From Diphasiastrum complanatum (taxonomy: Eukaryota > Streptophyta > Lycopodiopsida > Lycopodiales > Lycopodiaceae): a stretch of 64,000 nt of DNA. A program made the position numbers and the translations under genes. The stretch covers positions 71,407,952 to 71,471,951 of the forward strand of contig CM055097.1 of the NCBI GenBank assembly GCA_029204225.1. The letters are read 5' to 3'. The notes beneath the pieces are model-generated. The model saw only the letters and a program-made list of their open reading frames with translations, searched no databases and was not told the origin of the DNA. Positions 39,638 through 51,974 of this stretch are shown here, one piece after another (the stretch's first letter is position 1; each line of letters opens with the position of its first letter).

Positions 39638-42000
39638 ATATCCATATTGTTGTCATCATTGTCTGTGGAGGTGGTACTCCTCCTGGTACTTTCTTTGATC
39701 TCCTTTGTACTTTGGAGCATGAAGATCCGTCGTCTTTCGGTCTTCGTGTATTCTTTGTCCTCTGTGTCTTATTTAACCTTCGGCTTCGCCATTGAGCTTC
39801 TTTGGGTCCACAAACATTTGTCCTTCGTGCTTGGGTGGCCTTCAATCCTCGAACCTTTTACCTTCGTCTTCAAGTATCCTTCAGTCCTCGAAGCTTTGGT
39901 CTTCGCGTTCGGGAAGTTCTCTTGCGTTTGTGCATACTTGAGCTTGAAAGGTTGACCTTTCAAGTTGTACCTTACAAGTAGCAATGTTTTTAGGTGTTGG
40001 CATTGCATTTCTAACATTTATTGCTTCTACTTTCCAACAAATTCTACTATTGTATAATTCCATCAAAGCTGGACATTTATTCCCAAAACATGTCACGCGT
40101 TGTGATGCTTGATTTGAGTTTCAATTGGAATGAATGCTAAGGAGTGTCTTTTGCAAATGTTCATTGTTGACCCAAGTCTATGTATGTGCAGCATGTTGTT
40201 TGTATACAACATCAAAAGAATAAATATGAGTTATATTCATGTTTAATTATTAGTCATATTTGTACCTGATTTATTTCATACTATTTTTGCTGATTTACAT
40301 TTGTCACAATCATGCAATAGAAAGTTACTGATATTTTGTAACAGTTTGCAATTTCTTGGTCTCTAAATTGTACCCCTTTATGGTATTCTTTGTTGATATT
40401 TCTAGCTCTTCCCGTGGTATTTCTTGAGCAATTCTCTCTGCATGCTATTGGTTGTTGTAAAATGGATCCTCAATATGTTGATTTAGGTGGACATATTTGG
40501 CAATGTAGTTGAGAATGGTTTCTCCCATCACTGATGATATTAAGTAGTTCACATGGTAGAAGCAGTGTCTCCACAACTGTCACTATTGATATATTATTTA
40601 CAAGTCAGGTTTTTGCTCAAAGGCCCCAATGATTGGATCTTTTACAATAAAGGGATACATCAACATCTTGATGATCATCTTTTTTGAGTTTGGAATTTAA
40701 CAATTTTTGCTTTGAACAAGAACATCTATCAGTTCGTTTCTATTTCATATGAATTGGTCATTTCATGTGCATATGATGTAGCAGGATTAAATACATTATT
40801 ACACTTAAGGATCATACTCTCGATTGTCAAAAATGAATATTCTAAGGGAAAAGAATTAGGCTCTGTTCACAAGTGTTCCTGTCTCTTGTAAACGATGTGG
40901 GATTGTCCGGCTCTACACACCCACATGTTCACACTCTACTCTTTCCACGCAACAACCTATGCATGTCTATTCACCTGTTGGCACCGGCTCATGCAACCAT
41001 GCTGAAAAATAACATCTTTACCTCCTCCCACAAATGGGCCTTAACATCAAAGCAGACAACATTTGGAAAAAAATGTGCTAGGGAAGAAATTGTGACAATG
41101 GCTGGAACAAGGAAATGGTGGAGACATCAATAGAAAGATCAATGAAGCATGTGCTAAATTTGAACTAAGACATGTGATGTGACCCTCATGAAGGTATGAC
41201 CCTTGATGTCTTTGTAGTGGAATTGAGTATAAAATGCATTGTTTTTTTTTTCAAATTGGGCTCCAGAGACAGATCAAAGGTAAATAATGTGTTGATGCCA
41301 TAAAATTCCATGCACCATAGATGAGAAAATAAGCATTGTGTGTGAAATGTAAGATAGATTTTTTTCTTTTTTTCTCGCTTGCATCAATATTACAAATATA
41401 TAGTAACATACATTATCACATGTTGCAAAAGAAGCATAAGCATCGTGATTGATAGAACATTTATAAGAACATTGATAACAAAGAACTATAAGTTCCCAAC
41501 GAGAAGTTTGAAGAAATCTAGGATTAACAGGAGTGAAGCTTATACTACAACTAAGATCATAGTAGGACCTTATTAAAAGCAAAAAGAATGAAACTATGTT
41601 GTTGTCATTGGAGCTTAGCCAATTGACTAGAACAAGTCGATCAAGTAGAACAAATTGAAAAACGTAGATAATTAGATAACAAAGTAATTTGTTAGCATGT
41701 CATGTGCATTTAATAATTGTTGTCATCCCTACAAAAAAACTCGCATAACTTGCAAGTGATTTACTCACAATTGGTCAAAACCGTCTAAAATACAATCTAC
41801 ACGTCCACAAGATTCAATTAGTAGCTTTTTATTTGGATGGCAGAGCAACCACTAGTGGAGACCATTGTCATGAGAAATGAGGTCCACCCTTGCTTTCATC
41901 ATTGACACTTTTTAAGCGGCTATCAAAGAGGCTACAATTGATTATGAGTGGTTCACACAACACTGGGACCAATCTCATGGTCTTCAATAGACACGATATA
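39638..42000. other. Repeat-derived DNA, no gene recognised
   Basis: 39700-39940 contains diverged tandem words of the type ccttcg-tcttcg and cctcgaa-c-tt. The rest is AT-rich with scattered stops. Confidence 0.4.
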
Positions 42001-42019
42001 GTAGATTTATAGAGCTTTC

Positions 42020-43230
42020 GTATTTACATCCAAATCTTTGATAAGATAAAGTCAAAACGAGTGCATCTTTGCGCTGACCTTTCTTGTAAATGTTGCCATG
42101 TTTGTTTCCTTTGTTTGGTACTATCCTGTATGGTAGTTAAAAGTTTATCCAATATTTTCTTCATTCCACTAGTCACTTTGCTGGAAGTAGGGTCCGTGAG
42201 AGTTTGTCGGCAGCGGAAAGCGGCAACAATCTGGTCCAATGGACGATGTCGCACATTGTGCACACCTGCAGACTACGCGTGGGATCCCATCTCCACCGCC
42301 TAGCCACCCACCAGGGGATAAGGGTATTGTGTCTACTATGAGCTTATATGTGGGTTATGTTTTAGTCTCCACTTACTTGTGGGACTTTGTGTGTTGATCA
42401 TATCCTCATCTTAGTAGGCTTCTTGTTGATCTTTATAATTGGTATCTTTTGGTGCCTTTATTGAAGCATGCCACTGCGTGTAGCTTGCATCCTCCAACAA
42501 CACCCCCATTCAAGTGAGCACATGGCAAAGGACACTCCCACTTGCTCGTATAGGACCTCACTTGGCTCTAATACCATGTTAGAGTTTGTCGGCAGCGGGG
42601 GGCATTCCCACTGCCTAGCCACCGGTCTTTGTTCTACTTGACCCCAAAAGGGCTGGTACCAAGGATATTGTGTCTACTATGAGCTTAAAATGTGGGTGAT
42701 GTTTTAGTCTCCACTTACTTATAAGACACACACACTCTTTTGGTGCCTTTATGGAAGCAGCCCACTGTGTGTAACTTGCATCCTCCAACATGGTCTATCG
42801 TATTACTTGTTCTTTCATGAATGATGATCCGTCGTTGTTGAGCCTGTTGAGTTGATGTCATAAATTTTTTCACAAAATTGTTTGTGTCAACAAATGATGA
42901 ACTCATCAGAGAAGGACCAATCATACATGTAGCGGCATACAAAGAACATTCTCCACTTCTTTCGCTCTCATAAGCATCTTCATAAGCCTCATAATAAAAC
43001 GTTATCATCTTCATTATGATCGAAATGTTGTTCCGCACCATAGTGATATCGTCTTTTGAGTTCTTCAAGATCATAGAATTGATCCATGGGCTCGTACTAG
43101 TCTTTAGTTTCACATTGCATCTGTTGTTGCTCATCCATGCTTATCACTTCAGACTGGTCTTCAATAACAAACTGAAATTGATCTTCACCTTGATAATCAC
43201 CATCATTGGTCATCTTGAGCATCGAATGGT
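42020..43230 (-). pseudogene. Unidentified mobile-element ORF relic, copy 2 (split by a TRIM)
   Basis: On the minus strand an acidic Gln-rich region comes first (about 43200-42950, FQFVIEDQSEV, MDQFYDLEELKRRYHYG), then HERTSNTID at about 42815-42790. After the TRIM the frame resumes with DPTSSKVTSG and KKILDKLLTTIQDS (42190-42110). The motif order around the break matches copy 1 at 11915-12020. The family is unknown; the composition suggests a DNA-binding or gag-like accessory protein, but this is a guess. Confidence 0.55.
42197..42790 (-). mobile_element. TRIM: terminal-repeat retrotransposon in miniature
   Basis: Two direct repeats, 42197-42499 (303 bp) and 42577-42790 (214 bp), each have TG...CA ends. 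They share agagtttgtcggcagcgg, tgtctactatgagctt and ttgcatcctccaaca. Read on the minus strand, the first LTR is followed at once by the PBS TGGTATTAGAGC and a 77-bp internal region. That region ends in a polypurine tract (gaatgggggtgt) directly before the second LTR. There is no coding capacity. The length difference between LTRs comes from a segment in the left one (about 42216-42300) with no counterpart. Confidence 0.88.
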
Positions 43231-43394
43231 TTAAGTGCATCATCTAGAGACCATTCTTCAATGAAAAGGAGAAGATATGAAAATTCAAAGAATTCAAAAA
43301 TTTAATGTGTAAGGACTAAGAAAAGGGGGTAACGAGAAACTGCGAGGGAAAAAGGAAGAGAAACTGGCCGTGGACGCGCGACGCACGCAGAGAG

Positions 43395-43397
<3 letters not shown>

Positions 43398-43443
<46 letters not shown>
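43398..43443. repeat. (GA)n tract in the SMC2 promoter/5' UTR
   Basis: About 23 GA units, 165-210 bp before the SMC2 start codon. Such tracts bind BBR/BPC GAGA-type factors in plants; a role here is inferred. Confidence 0.9.
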
Positions 43444-43447
<4 letters not shown>

Positions 43448-43469
43448 CTCTGGTTTCGAATTAATAAAG

Positions 43470-43477
43470 TTTCCCGC
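43470..43477 (+). promoter_or_regulatory. E2F-type element TTTCCCGC
   Basis: A perfect plant E2F consensus lies 133-140 bp before the SMC2 ATG. It fits an S-phase or mitotic gene. Its position beside the (GA)n tract suggests the core promoter or 5' leader is here. Confidence 0.6.
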
Positions 43478-43609
43478 TATCTCTCGCCTTCTCAGTTTCA
43501 AGCTCCTCTCACAAGCCAAGCTTCTGTCTATTGCAAATATATCGATCAATCCATCTATCCATCTGCGTCTTTTGCGAGCTGTGGCTTAAAGTTTGATCCA
43601 TCTGTGACA

Positions 43610-46600
43610 ATGTTCATCAAAGAAATTTGCCTGGAAGGCTTTAAATCTTATGCGCAGCGGACTGTGGTTCCGAATCTCGACCCCTATTTTAATGCCATCA
43701 CGGGCCTCAATGGCTCTGGCAAATCCAACATCCTGGATTCCATTTGCTTCGTGCTTGGCATAACAAAGCTGGAGCAAGTACGTGCCTCAAATTTACAGGA
43801 GCTGGTGTACAAGCAGGGGCAGGCTGGCATTACCAAGGCTACAGTATCTGTGGTTTTCGATAACTCTGACCGCAATCGAAGCCCCATCGGTTACGAAGAT
43901 ATTAACGAGATCACTGTAACAAGGCAGGTTAGGAATCGAATAAGATTTTCTTCTTCTTCTATGTATAGTGAAGTCATAGAAGTGAAGTAGATCGATTTGT
44001 AAGAATTTTCCACTGGGCTCAAGGCTTGAACAAATGCCCGTTTTCCATTTAAGCATCAAGAAGTAGATCAATTCACAGGCAATGTCAAATTATCAATGAA
44101 TTTCAACATTTTCGTGATCTGTCAATTAATTCTTGTGAGATACTGAAAAATATCCACACATTGTTGAGCTTCCGGAGAGGAGAAACATTTTATTTAAAGA
44201 TTTCCACAGTTGTTTACTTGGTCTTTTGAATACCGAGGCAGACTAGACCGATTTTTGTTACAAGTAATATTATAATGCTTGTTTGTCAATAACTGGTAAT
44301 ATTCACAACGAATTGCCAAAGAACAGAAAAAGTTTCCCTTTACCGACTTGATGCCATCTTCGTTTGAGGATCTTTACATTTGTTTCCACGATTTTCACGA
44401 AATTCATGCTAATTAGAATGATTTATGCTTTCAAAATGCTAAGCGTAACGGTTGGTTGTAATATTTATTGTCAGATAGTCGTTGGTGGAAGAAATAAGTA
44501 TCTCATCAATGGCCATGTTGCTCAGCCTCAACGTGTACAAAATCTTTTCCATTCGGTGCAGCTAAACGTAAACAATCCCCATTTTCTTATTATGCAAGGG
44601 CGTATCACCAAAGTTCTGAACATGAAGCCTCCAGAAATTCTTTCCATGCTGGAAGAGGCCGCCGGAACGAGAATGTATGAGACGAAAAAGGAAGCAGCTC
44701 TGAAAACGCTAGAAAAGAAGCAAACTAAGGTGGATGAGATTGATAAGATGCTCGAGCAGGAGATTCTTCCAGCCTTGGAGAAGTTGCGTAAAGAGCGGGC
44801 TCAGTACATGCAGTGGGCAAACGCGAATGCCGAGCTTGAACGTTTGAACAGATTTTGCATCGCATTTGAGTTCTCCGAGGCAGAACGTGTGAAGAACGCT
44901 GCCGTAGGTGAAATGGAGCAATTCAAGTCCAAACTTGTGGAGCTCGAAAATTACAGGCAGCAGCTCGAACTAGAAATTGCAGAAAAAGAAACTTCGATCA
45001 CCAAATTGACCGAAGAGAAGGAGAAGCAAATGGGGAACGAGGTAACAGAATTGTCGGAGAAGGTAGACAAGCTGTCAAACGCCCTTGTGAAGGAAACATC
45101 AGGATTTACTCATCACAAAGAGAGTCTAAATGCTGAAAAGTTAGCTGTTAAACAGGTACGAAAGGTGTGCGCAGCTGATTCGTAAGTAGTGACAGATTTG
45201 GATTCAGGTGAGTAGATTGTTGTCCAATTGTAAGGGTAAAAGGAAAAGCTTTGTATCCTTCATACCTTACTAGCATCGGCTTATACACTCAGATAGCATA
45301 GATATATAGTTAGGCTACATAAGTTTTCCAAGGTGTATATTGAACTGTTCCCTTCAAGTAGCTTATTATGCCTGGCTGGTTGAATACTATATTTTGCAGT
45401 TAGTGAAAGCTATGAAAGATCTCGACGATTCTGTTACAGAGAAAGAAGCCTCTGTCGAGAAGGCTGAAAAGGAAGCCTCAGAACTAAGGGAAAAGGTTGA
45501 TAACCTTGGCAAATCTTTAGAAGATTTAGAGAAAGAATATGAGGTAATCTTGTTCAGATCATAGCACAATGTGGAGTTGTTATCTTATAGAGCTGATTTC
45601 ACATCAATCGCAAGCCTTTTCTTATAGCTCATTCAATTAGCAATGTGCCTGCAGTTTGTTTAGGGTTGGATTTGTACTCAGATTTGCTTTTAACAAGAAA
45701 TTCATTTCGTATTTCTAACTCTTTTAGGTCAAAAAGTTCCTGGCATTTCCCTTTGAGCTCTAACGGCCATGTTTGCACTCTGTATCACACAAACTACATT
45801 GCACAAAACTCTGATTCTCATGATGTTAATTTAACAAGACTGTGCAGTGTGAGTTGCTTTTGGTTGTAGCTTGTTCAGCTCATGGTTTCCTGCAATTTAT
45901 TTTTTTGGAGGTTGGATTTGTTTAATAGATGTGCTTTTAACAAGGATATGCCCATTTTTGTATTCCAAGCAGTTGAAGCCAACAATGCCCCTGGTTTTTT
46001 TTTTTTGAGAGGTTCAATTGTTCAATGCAGTTAAAGTATGCTGGCTGAGCTGATCATTGTTAGAGCTTAATAAACCTTACCAGTCAAATCTGTAATTTGT
46101 TTACTTCTGAGGACAAGCTACCAGAATAAAATCCAATGTTCTGATTGATTTTTTTGAGCCTTTTGTCCTTTGACAAGCTTTGTCCTCTGTTTGATTCTGC
46201 CAATTTATTGTTCCATGCAGAAAGGCTTTTTCGACCATATGAGAATGCCTGCGAATAAGTACTCGTTCTTACAGTATGCTCCACATATTTTGCCTTTGGT
46301 CGTTATGAAGTGGCAAAAGGATTGTATGAACCTGTAGTTACATAGAACACGAGCTTCTCCTTAGACATTTATCCGGTTGAGCCTCAACAAATTTGTTACA
46401 TTACTTGTGATGTCCTCACTACCTGAGCATCCTTCTGATGGCATTTACAGTTTTAGGTTTTTTATGGGGGAGAAGCACACAACTGTAATGCTGTAGTTCT
46501 TGCTTAGGCCCTTAACCTGCTCTGCACTTTTGGGCTTTGAAGAATGTCTTTTTGAAAGCTCCCATTCTAGCTTTTTCCCACCTAGGATTATAACGTTGTC

Positions 46601-49600
46601 ATCTTTAAATATATCACCTCGGAATCTTAATTTGCATTACTTCTATTTCAACATGTCAATATGAAAGAGCATTTAGACTTCAATCTAGTAGGGCCTAGAA
46701 AATGTGAATCTTAGGCAATTTAGGTTCACCCTGCTATGAGTCAATCAAGAGATATTGAGTTGAGGAACTGTCTCAGGTAAAGGAAATGAAATGACACAAC
46801 CTTCGTTGTAAATTTTTTGAACACTGTAGTCTGTCGTTGACAGCTCTATTTGATCATTTCAGGGAGTTCAAGCTGGTAAAAGTGGTGGCAATGATGCAAA
46901 GTCATTAGCTGAACGACTTATTGATGAAAAGGCCGAAGTGGGGAAAGCTGCTGCAGAAGCTAAGCAAGTCAAAAACAAAATACAGTATCTCGAGAAAGAG
47001 TTGCCAGTGAAGATAAAACAGCTCGAATCCAAACAGCAAGAGGCTATCAGTTTTCAGAAGGAGCTTCAATCTAGAAGAGCAGAAGTGGATAGAATAAAGA
47101 TGGCCATTGAAAACCTTGCTTTTGATGAGAATCACCTGCAGAACCTAGAGCAGGTGCACCAAAGCAGCGTATTCTTTGATGATGAATTATGCTTCTGATG
47201 TAATTGAGGCTGCTTGATAGTCTCGTTCAGCATTTTGGAAGCTGATTGACAAAGTTTGACGTTGCTAATAGCTGTATTTGCTTATCGTTGGAACTGATTT
47301 GGAATCTTATTCTGACTTACTCTTAGATTCGAAAGGGACAAATCGATGCATTACAAGCTTTGAAGTCAGAAGTTAGTGACATTACGGGGCAACTGGGAGG
47401 TGCTCAATTTACGTTCACTGATCCTGTAAAGAATTTTGACAGAACAAAAGTGAAAGGCATAGTTGCTCGCCTAATTTATGTCAAAGATACATCAGCAGTC
47501 ACTGCTCTGGAGGTATGAAATCTCAAGCTTTAGAAAACAATTTCTTCGACAATTCCAATGGTTTCTCGTGTGTACGATCTGTTTTATGTAAGTCTTTGAA
47601 GCTACTTCACACATTGTTAGAACTTTGAAATATGTCCATAACAGAATAGCTACTTAAGTGAAGCTTGCGTTTCTACCTTGCTATCAAGTCACTCTAGCTA
47701 CTTAAGTGAAGCTTGCGTTTCTACCTTGCTATCAAGTCACTCTTTTCACCTGTAGATACAAAATGGGCTAGATACTTGATTAGGTCACTTCACAGCACTT
47801 TCATACTTACTTTGGATATTCCAACTAGTGTTCTCTCTCCAAATCCAGCTGAGCTTATTGGGCTCTTTTGCAAGAGTTTCAGACTGTTTGTTCTTCTCAT
47901 CATAGTTTTTCATCAGGATATCATCACAAATTTTGTGCTTTATAGACCCTGATGGATGATAGATATTTTGTCTCAAAGCAGGTAATGCTATTTTTCTGGG
48001 CCTTAAGCCCTTGGCACTCGCTTTTCGGTCCAGTTACTATAGATGCACAAAAACTTGACAAATAAACAGTGTGATAAGTTTGAGAAAGTTACGAAGATGT
48101 AAATTGCCCTTTTTTAAAATGAAAAATCACTAAGTGCTTGGCAGCATGTGGAATTTTCCAATCACTAACAGCTTGGCATTTTAAGGTGGAAAAATCATAC
48201 AGACGCTGCACATAATTATGAACATTGGCACAGTAGTCAGTCAGCTGATAGATAGTTTGGGGATTGTTCAGATCTTTGGCCTGTTAACCAATAGTGTTAA
48301 GAGTTGAAGAACTATACCCCGGAGACACATTTACTCTTAATCCTCTGTGTTTTCTCTTTCTACTGATATCCATATTGAATATATTTACAAATTTTTTCTT
48401 TTTTGGAATTCGCGAATCGCGACTTGATCCGCAATTTGCGAATCACGAGTGCAACTATGGCATCATCAGTAGCCTTTCACTAATAATCTTGCTTTGTACA
48501 TGTCAATTGAACCGTGCAGTTCTAATTTGGATTTGTAAACCAGCTTGGTCATAGGTTTTTAATTTTCTTGAGCTGGACACAATTTCCAAGTATCAATTTG
48601 AAAAATTGATTTGTGCTTTGTTGGCATTGCATGCCACCGAGCAATATATTTAGAGCTTAAGTCCCTACCATCATTGCATTGCTCAATTTTACATGCAATA
48701 GCAACCAACGTTTCTCGATTCTTCAATATATTGAAGTTTGAATCAAGATTATGATTTGAACCTATCAATTTGACTCAAAATGCATTTAGGGTCTAGGCCG
48801 ATTCATTCTACCTAATTGTAAATGGTTGTAAATTAGAGAATGAATGTAAACAAGAGAGTGTATGATGTATTCATAATAGATTTACCTGTAACTAGTAAAA
48901 ACATTGACTTTTTTTGGAACCCTAAAATTGAATTTTTATTCTTTTCAATAGAGCTCAATTTTTTAATTTCTTGAAATGTTGAGTCTTTTGATTCTCAAAG
49001 AGGACTGATTTCGAAATTGCGAGAAACATTGACACATGCGTATCTTCAAAGAGTTATTTTTTCTCTAGTGGATTGTCTAGCATACCTCTCTATGGTTCAA
49101 GGTTGGTTGGAAACTTGCTTCTTATTATGTATTGACTCCATCTTGAACTCCAATTTGTCTTGCTTTATTCATTTTACAAATCTGATGTACAATAGGTTTG
49201 CCGTTCTATCGATTTGCTTTTGTTGCTATTTTATGTTGGTCCTCGCTAGGAAGCAAATCATAACTAATGTTTTGTAGCAATCTTTTAACATCAAGCTCAA
49301 TAGATATTTTAAGATCAACTCATCAAATATAATGTCTCTAGAAGCAAAACTTGTTCTTGAGGTAGGATCATAGGATCTATAAGATTCTTATTCATCTTTG
49401 ACTTATCATCAAGTTTCTTTCTTTTCTTGAATGGCACCAAAGCATAGGTTTGATACTTTTGAAAGCCTCATGTGGTGTCATTTGGTTAAGAGCTTGTGTC
49501 AATAACCTATTGTTTTTATTACTTGTGCCCACAAGGAGTTAGGTAGGATCATAGGATCTATAAGATTCTTATTCATCTTTGACTTATCATCAAGTTTCTT

Positions 49601-51882
49601 TCTTTTCTTGATTGGCACCAAAGCATAGGTTTGATACTTGTGAAAGCCTCATATGGGGTGTCATTCGGTCAAGAGCTTGTGTCAATAACCTATTGTATTT
49701 ATTACTTGTGCCCACAAGGAGTTAGGTAGAGTTTTTACTTTGAACATGCTTGTAGTACATTCCACTATCACTATGTTCTTTCCTTTACAACTAGTTATTG
49801 TTGTGGTGTATATAACGTAGAAATCAGCCCTTTAATGACATTCTCTTATAAAAGTTAAGAAACTGTTTGAAGGTATATTGTCAAATTTGGAAAGTCTTGT
49901 TGGTTTGTGCTTCAACTATAGCAAAGGAATCTTGAAACATGTAAAAGCTTCATGTTTATGTTTGGGAATACGTTTTGGAAAAGGATCAACAAGGTTCATA
50001 AACTAGAGATTACTTGTTGATGACATTTGCGCAGGGATACACAAATATGTTTGTACTAGTTCTAGTGCATGACAGGGCGTTTCTCTGTTTCCCATTGTCT
50101 GGGGGGGCATATTTTCTGGGCGGGAATTGTTTTCTAACTATATTGTATGGCTATTATGTAGCCATTTGAAACTAACAATCTCTATGCTGTTTAGGTATAT
50201 GATGCATGTGTTGCATTTAGGATCAGATTGTGAATGCTGATCCATCAATTTCTTATACTGGTAACTAAGATCCATAGCTGTAATTTGTGCAGTATAACCT
50301 GGTTCGTATAAGGTTCTTCCATAAGTATGTCTCTCGAAGAAAGTGCATTGCTTGTTTCCACTCTCGGTAGTGAGTATGATGTCTTCTCATACTTATGGCC
50401 AAAGTTTATGGTGCTGAACATTACAGGTTGCAGCTGGAGGGAAGATATACAATGTGATAGTTGACTCGGAGCAGACAGGAAAATTGCTAATCGAAAAAGG
50501 TGGTCTACGACGAAGAGTAACTATTATACCCCTCAACAAAATTCAGTCTCATACGATCCCTGTGAGAATTCAAGAGACTGCCCAGAAGCTGGTTTGTGCT
50601 ACTCTTAAACTCTTAACCCTCTTGGAATTGGTCTAAATTATTAGAAAATCTATCTTGCTCCCTGACCCTTTTGTAGAACTTATTTTTTAGGTTGTGAGTG
50701 ATTAACTGCTCAAAGTTAAGTGTATTAAAAGGTGTCATATTAGTTTGGGAAATTTGGAGATGATGGGGCATTTGTTGAGGGTTAACATCTTTCTATTTCT
50801 GCAGGTAGGCCCAGAAAATGCCAAGCCAGCCCTCTCTCTTGTTGGATACGATGAAGAGCTAAAGGTAAAATATAGTCTGACTTCCTGTTTAGTCTCACGT
50901 GTCTCTGAATTGCAATTCATAATATGTAAAATCTTGCCAGCATTTACTTGACCAGAAATATTGAAGAGGCTTCAGGTTATGATCATAGTTGCAATCAAAC
51001 GCGTGTGGAAACTACCACATTTGAAGCCTGTTTCAAATGTGCTTTTTCTGAATGTTCTTTTTTATTCTTCAATTTGCATCTTGGGATATCGAAAAGAGTG
51101 TCCTGGGGCCTATTTTGGCATCCAAAAAGAACCTAAACTAACATGATGACCATTGATTGGCAATTGAGTTTTGTTTCCTTAAAGTAGCAAAAAATGATTA
51201 ATATTGCCTACTTGGAGTAGGACATGTTGATGTGCCTCATATTTATGATGTTCCTATGAGCTTTGACTAATTAGATGCAGTACTCCCAACCAACCTTCTT
51301 TGTAGAACTTCTAATGGTCATTGTTTCAAGATGAATTTTTTCTTTTTGATTTTGACCCACTTAAAAGTGGGAAAAACGTTCCAACTGTTTAAAAGATTTT
51401 TTCAAATGTTTGAAATGTTTCATATTTGGATGTTTCAAGCTTTTGGTTGCAACTATGGTTATGACTATAGAGTTTACAGAAATAATTTGATTAGAGGTAG
51501 TATTAGCCTTAGAATGAACCTCTTTATCCAATTCAACATGACGTTAAAGTTCATACTGATTCATGGTGTGCAGGTTGCGATGGAGTTTGTCTTTGGAGGT
51601 GCTTTTGTGTGCAAAAGCTTGGAGACGGCAAAAGAGGTAGTGATAGATGGAAGTATTATTTTGATTATTGCATACAGACCTTTACTATTGTCTAAATAGA
51701 AAGGATCAGTCCCTTTCTAGTATACTGCCAAAGGGTTTGGTTTTACTTTGCATTTCTATGCCGTAGCTCATGAAGAAGGAAACCCTTACCAATGTAGTTC
51801 ATCTATTGAGCCCTTCCATTTACACTTAAGGAGCTACTTGATGGCTAATGTTTGTTACGGTACACATTTCAACAATAATGTC

Positions 51883-51974
<92 letters not shown>

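Noticed and set aside
39647-39955. 102-codon hydrophobic frame resembling a membrane protein
   Set aside because: It is built on a degraded tandem repeat beside a copia LTR; no start context or homology supports it.
43604-43609. Upstream GTG start for SMC2 (two extra codons)
   Set aside because: The ATG at 43610 starts exactly at the conserved SMC2 N-terminus, and plants use ATG.
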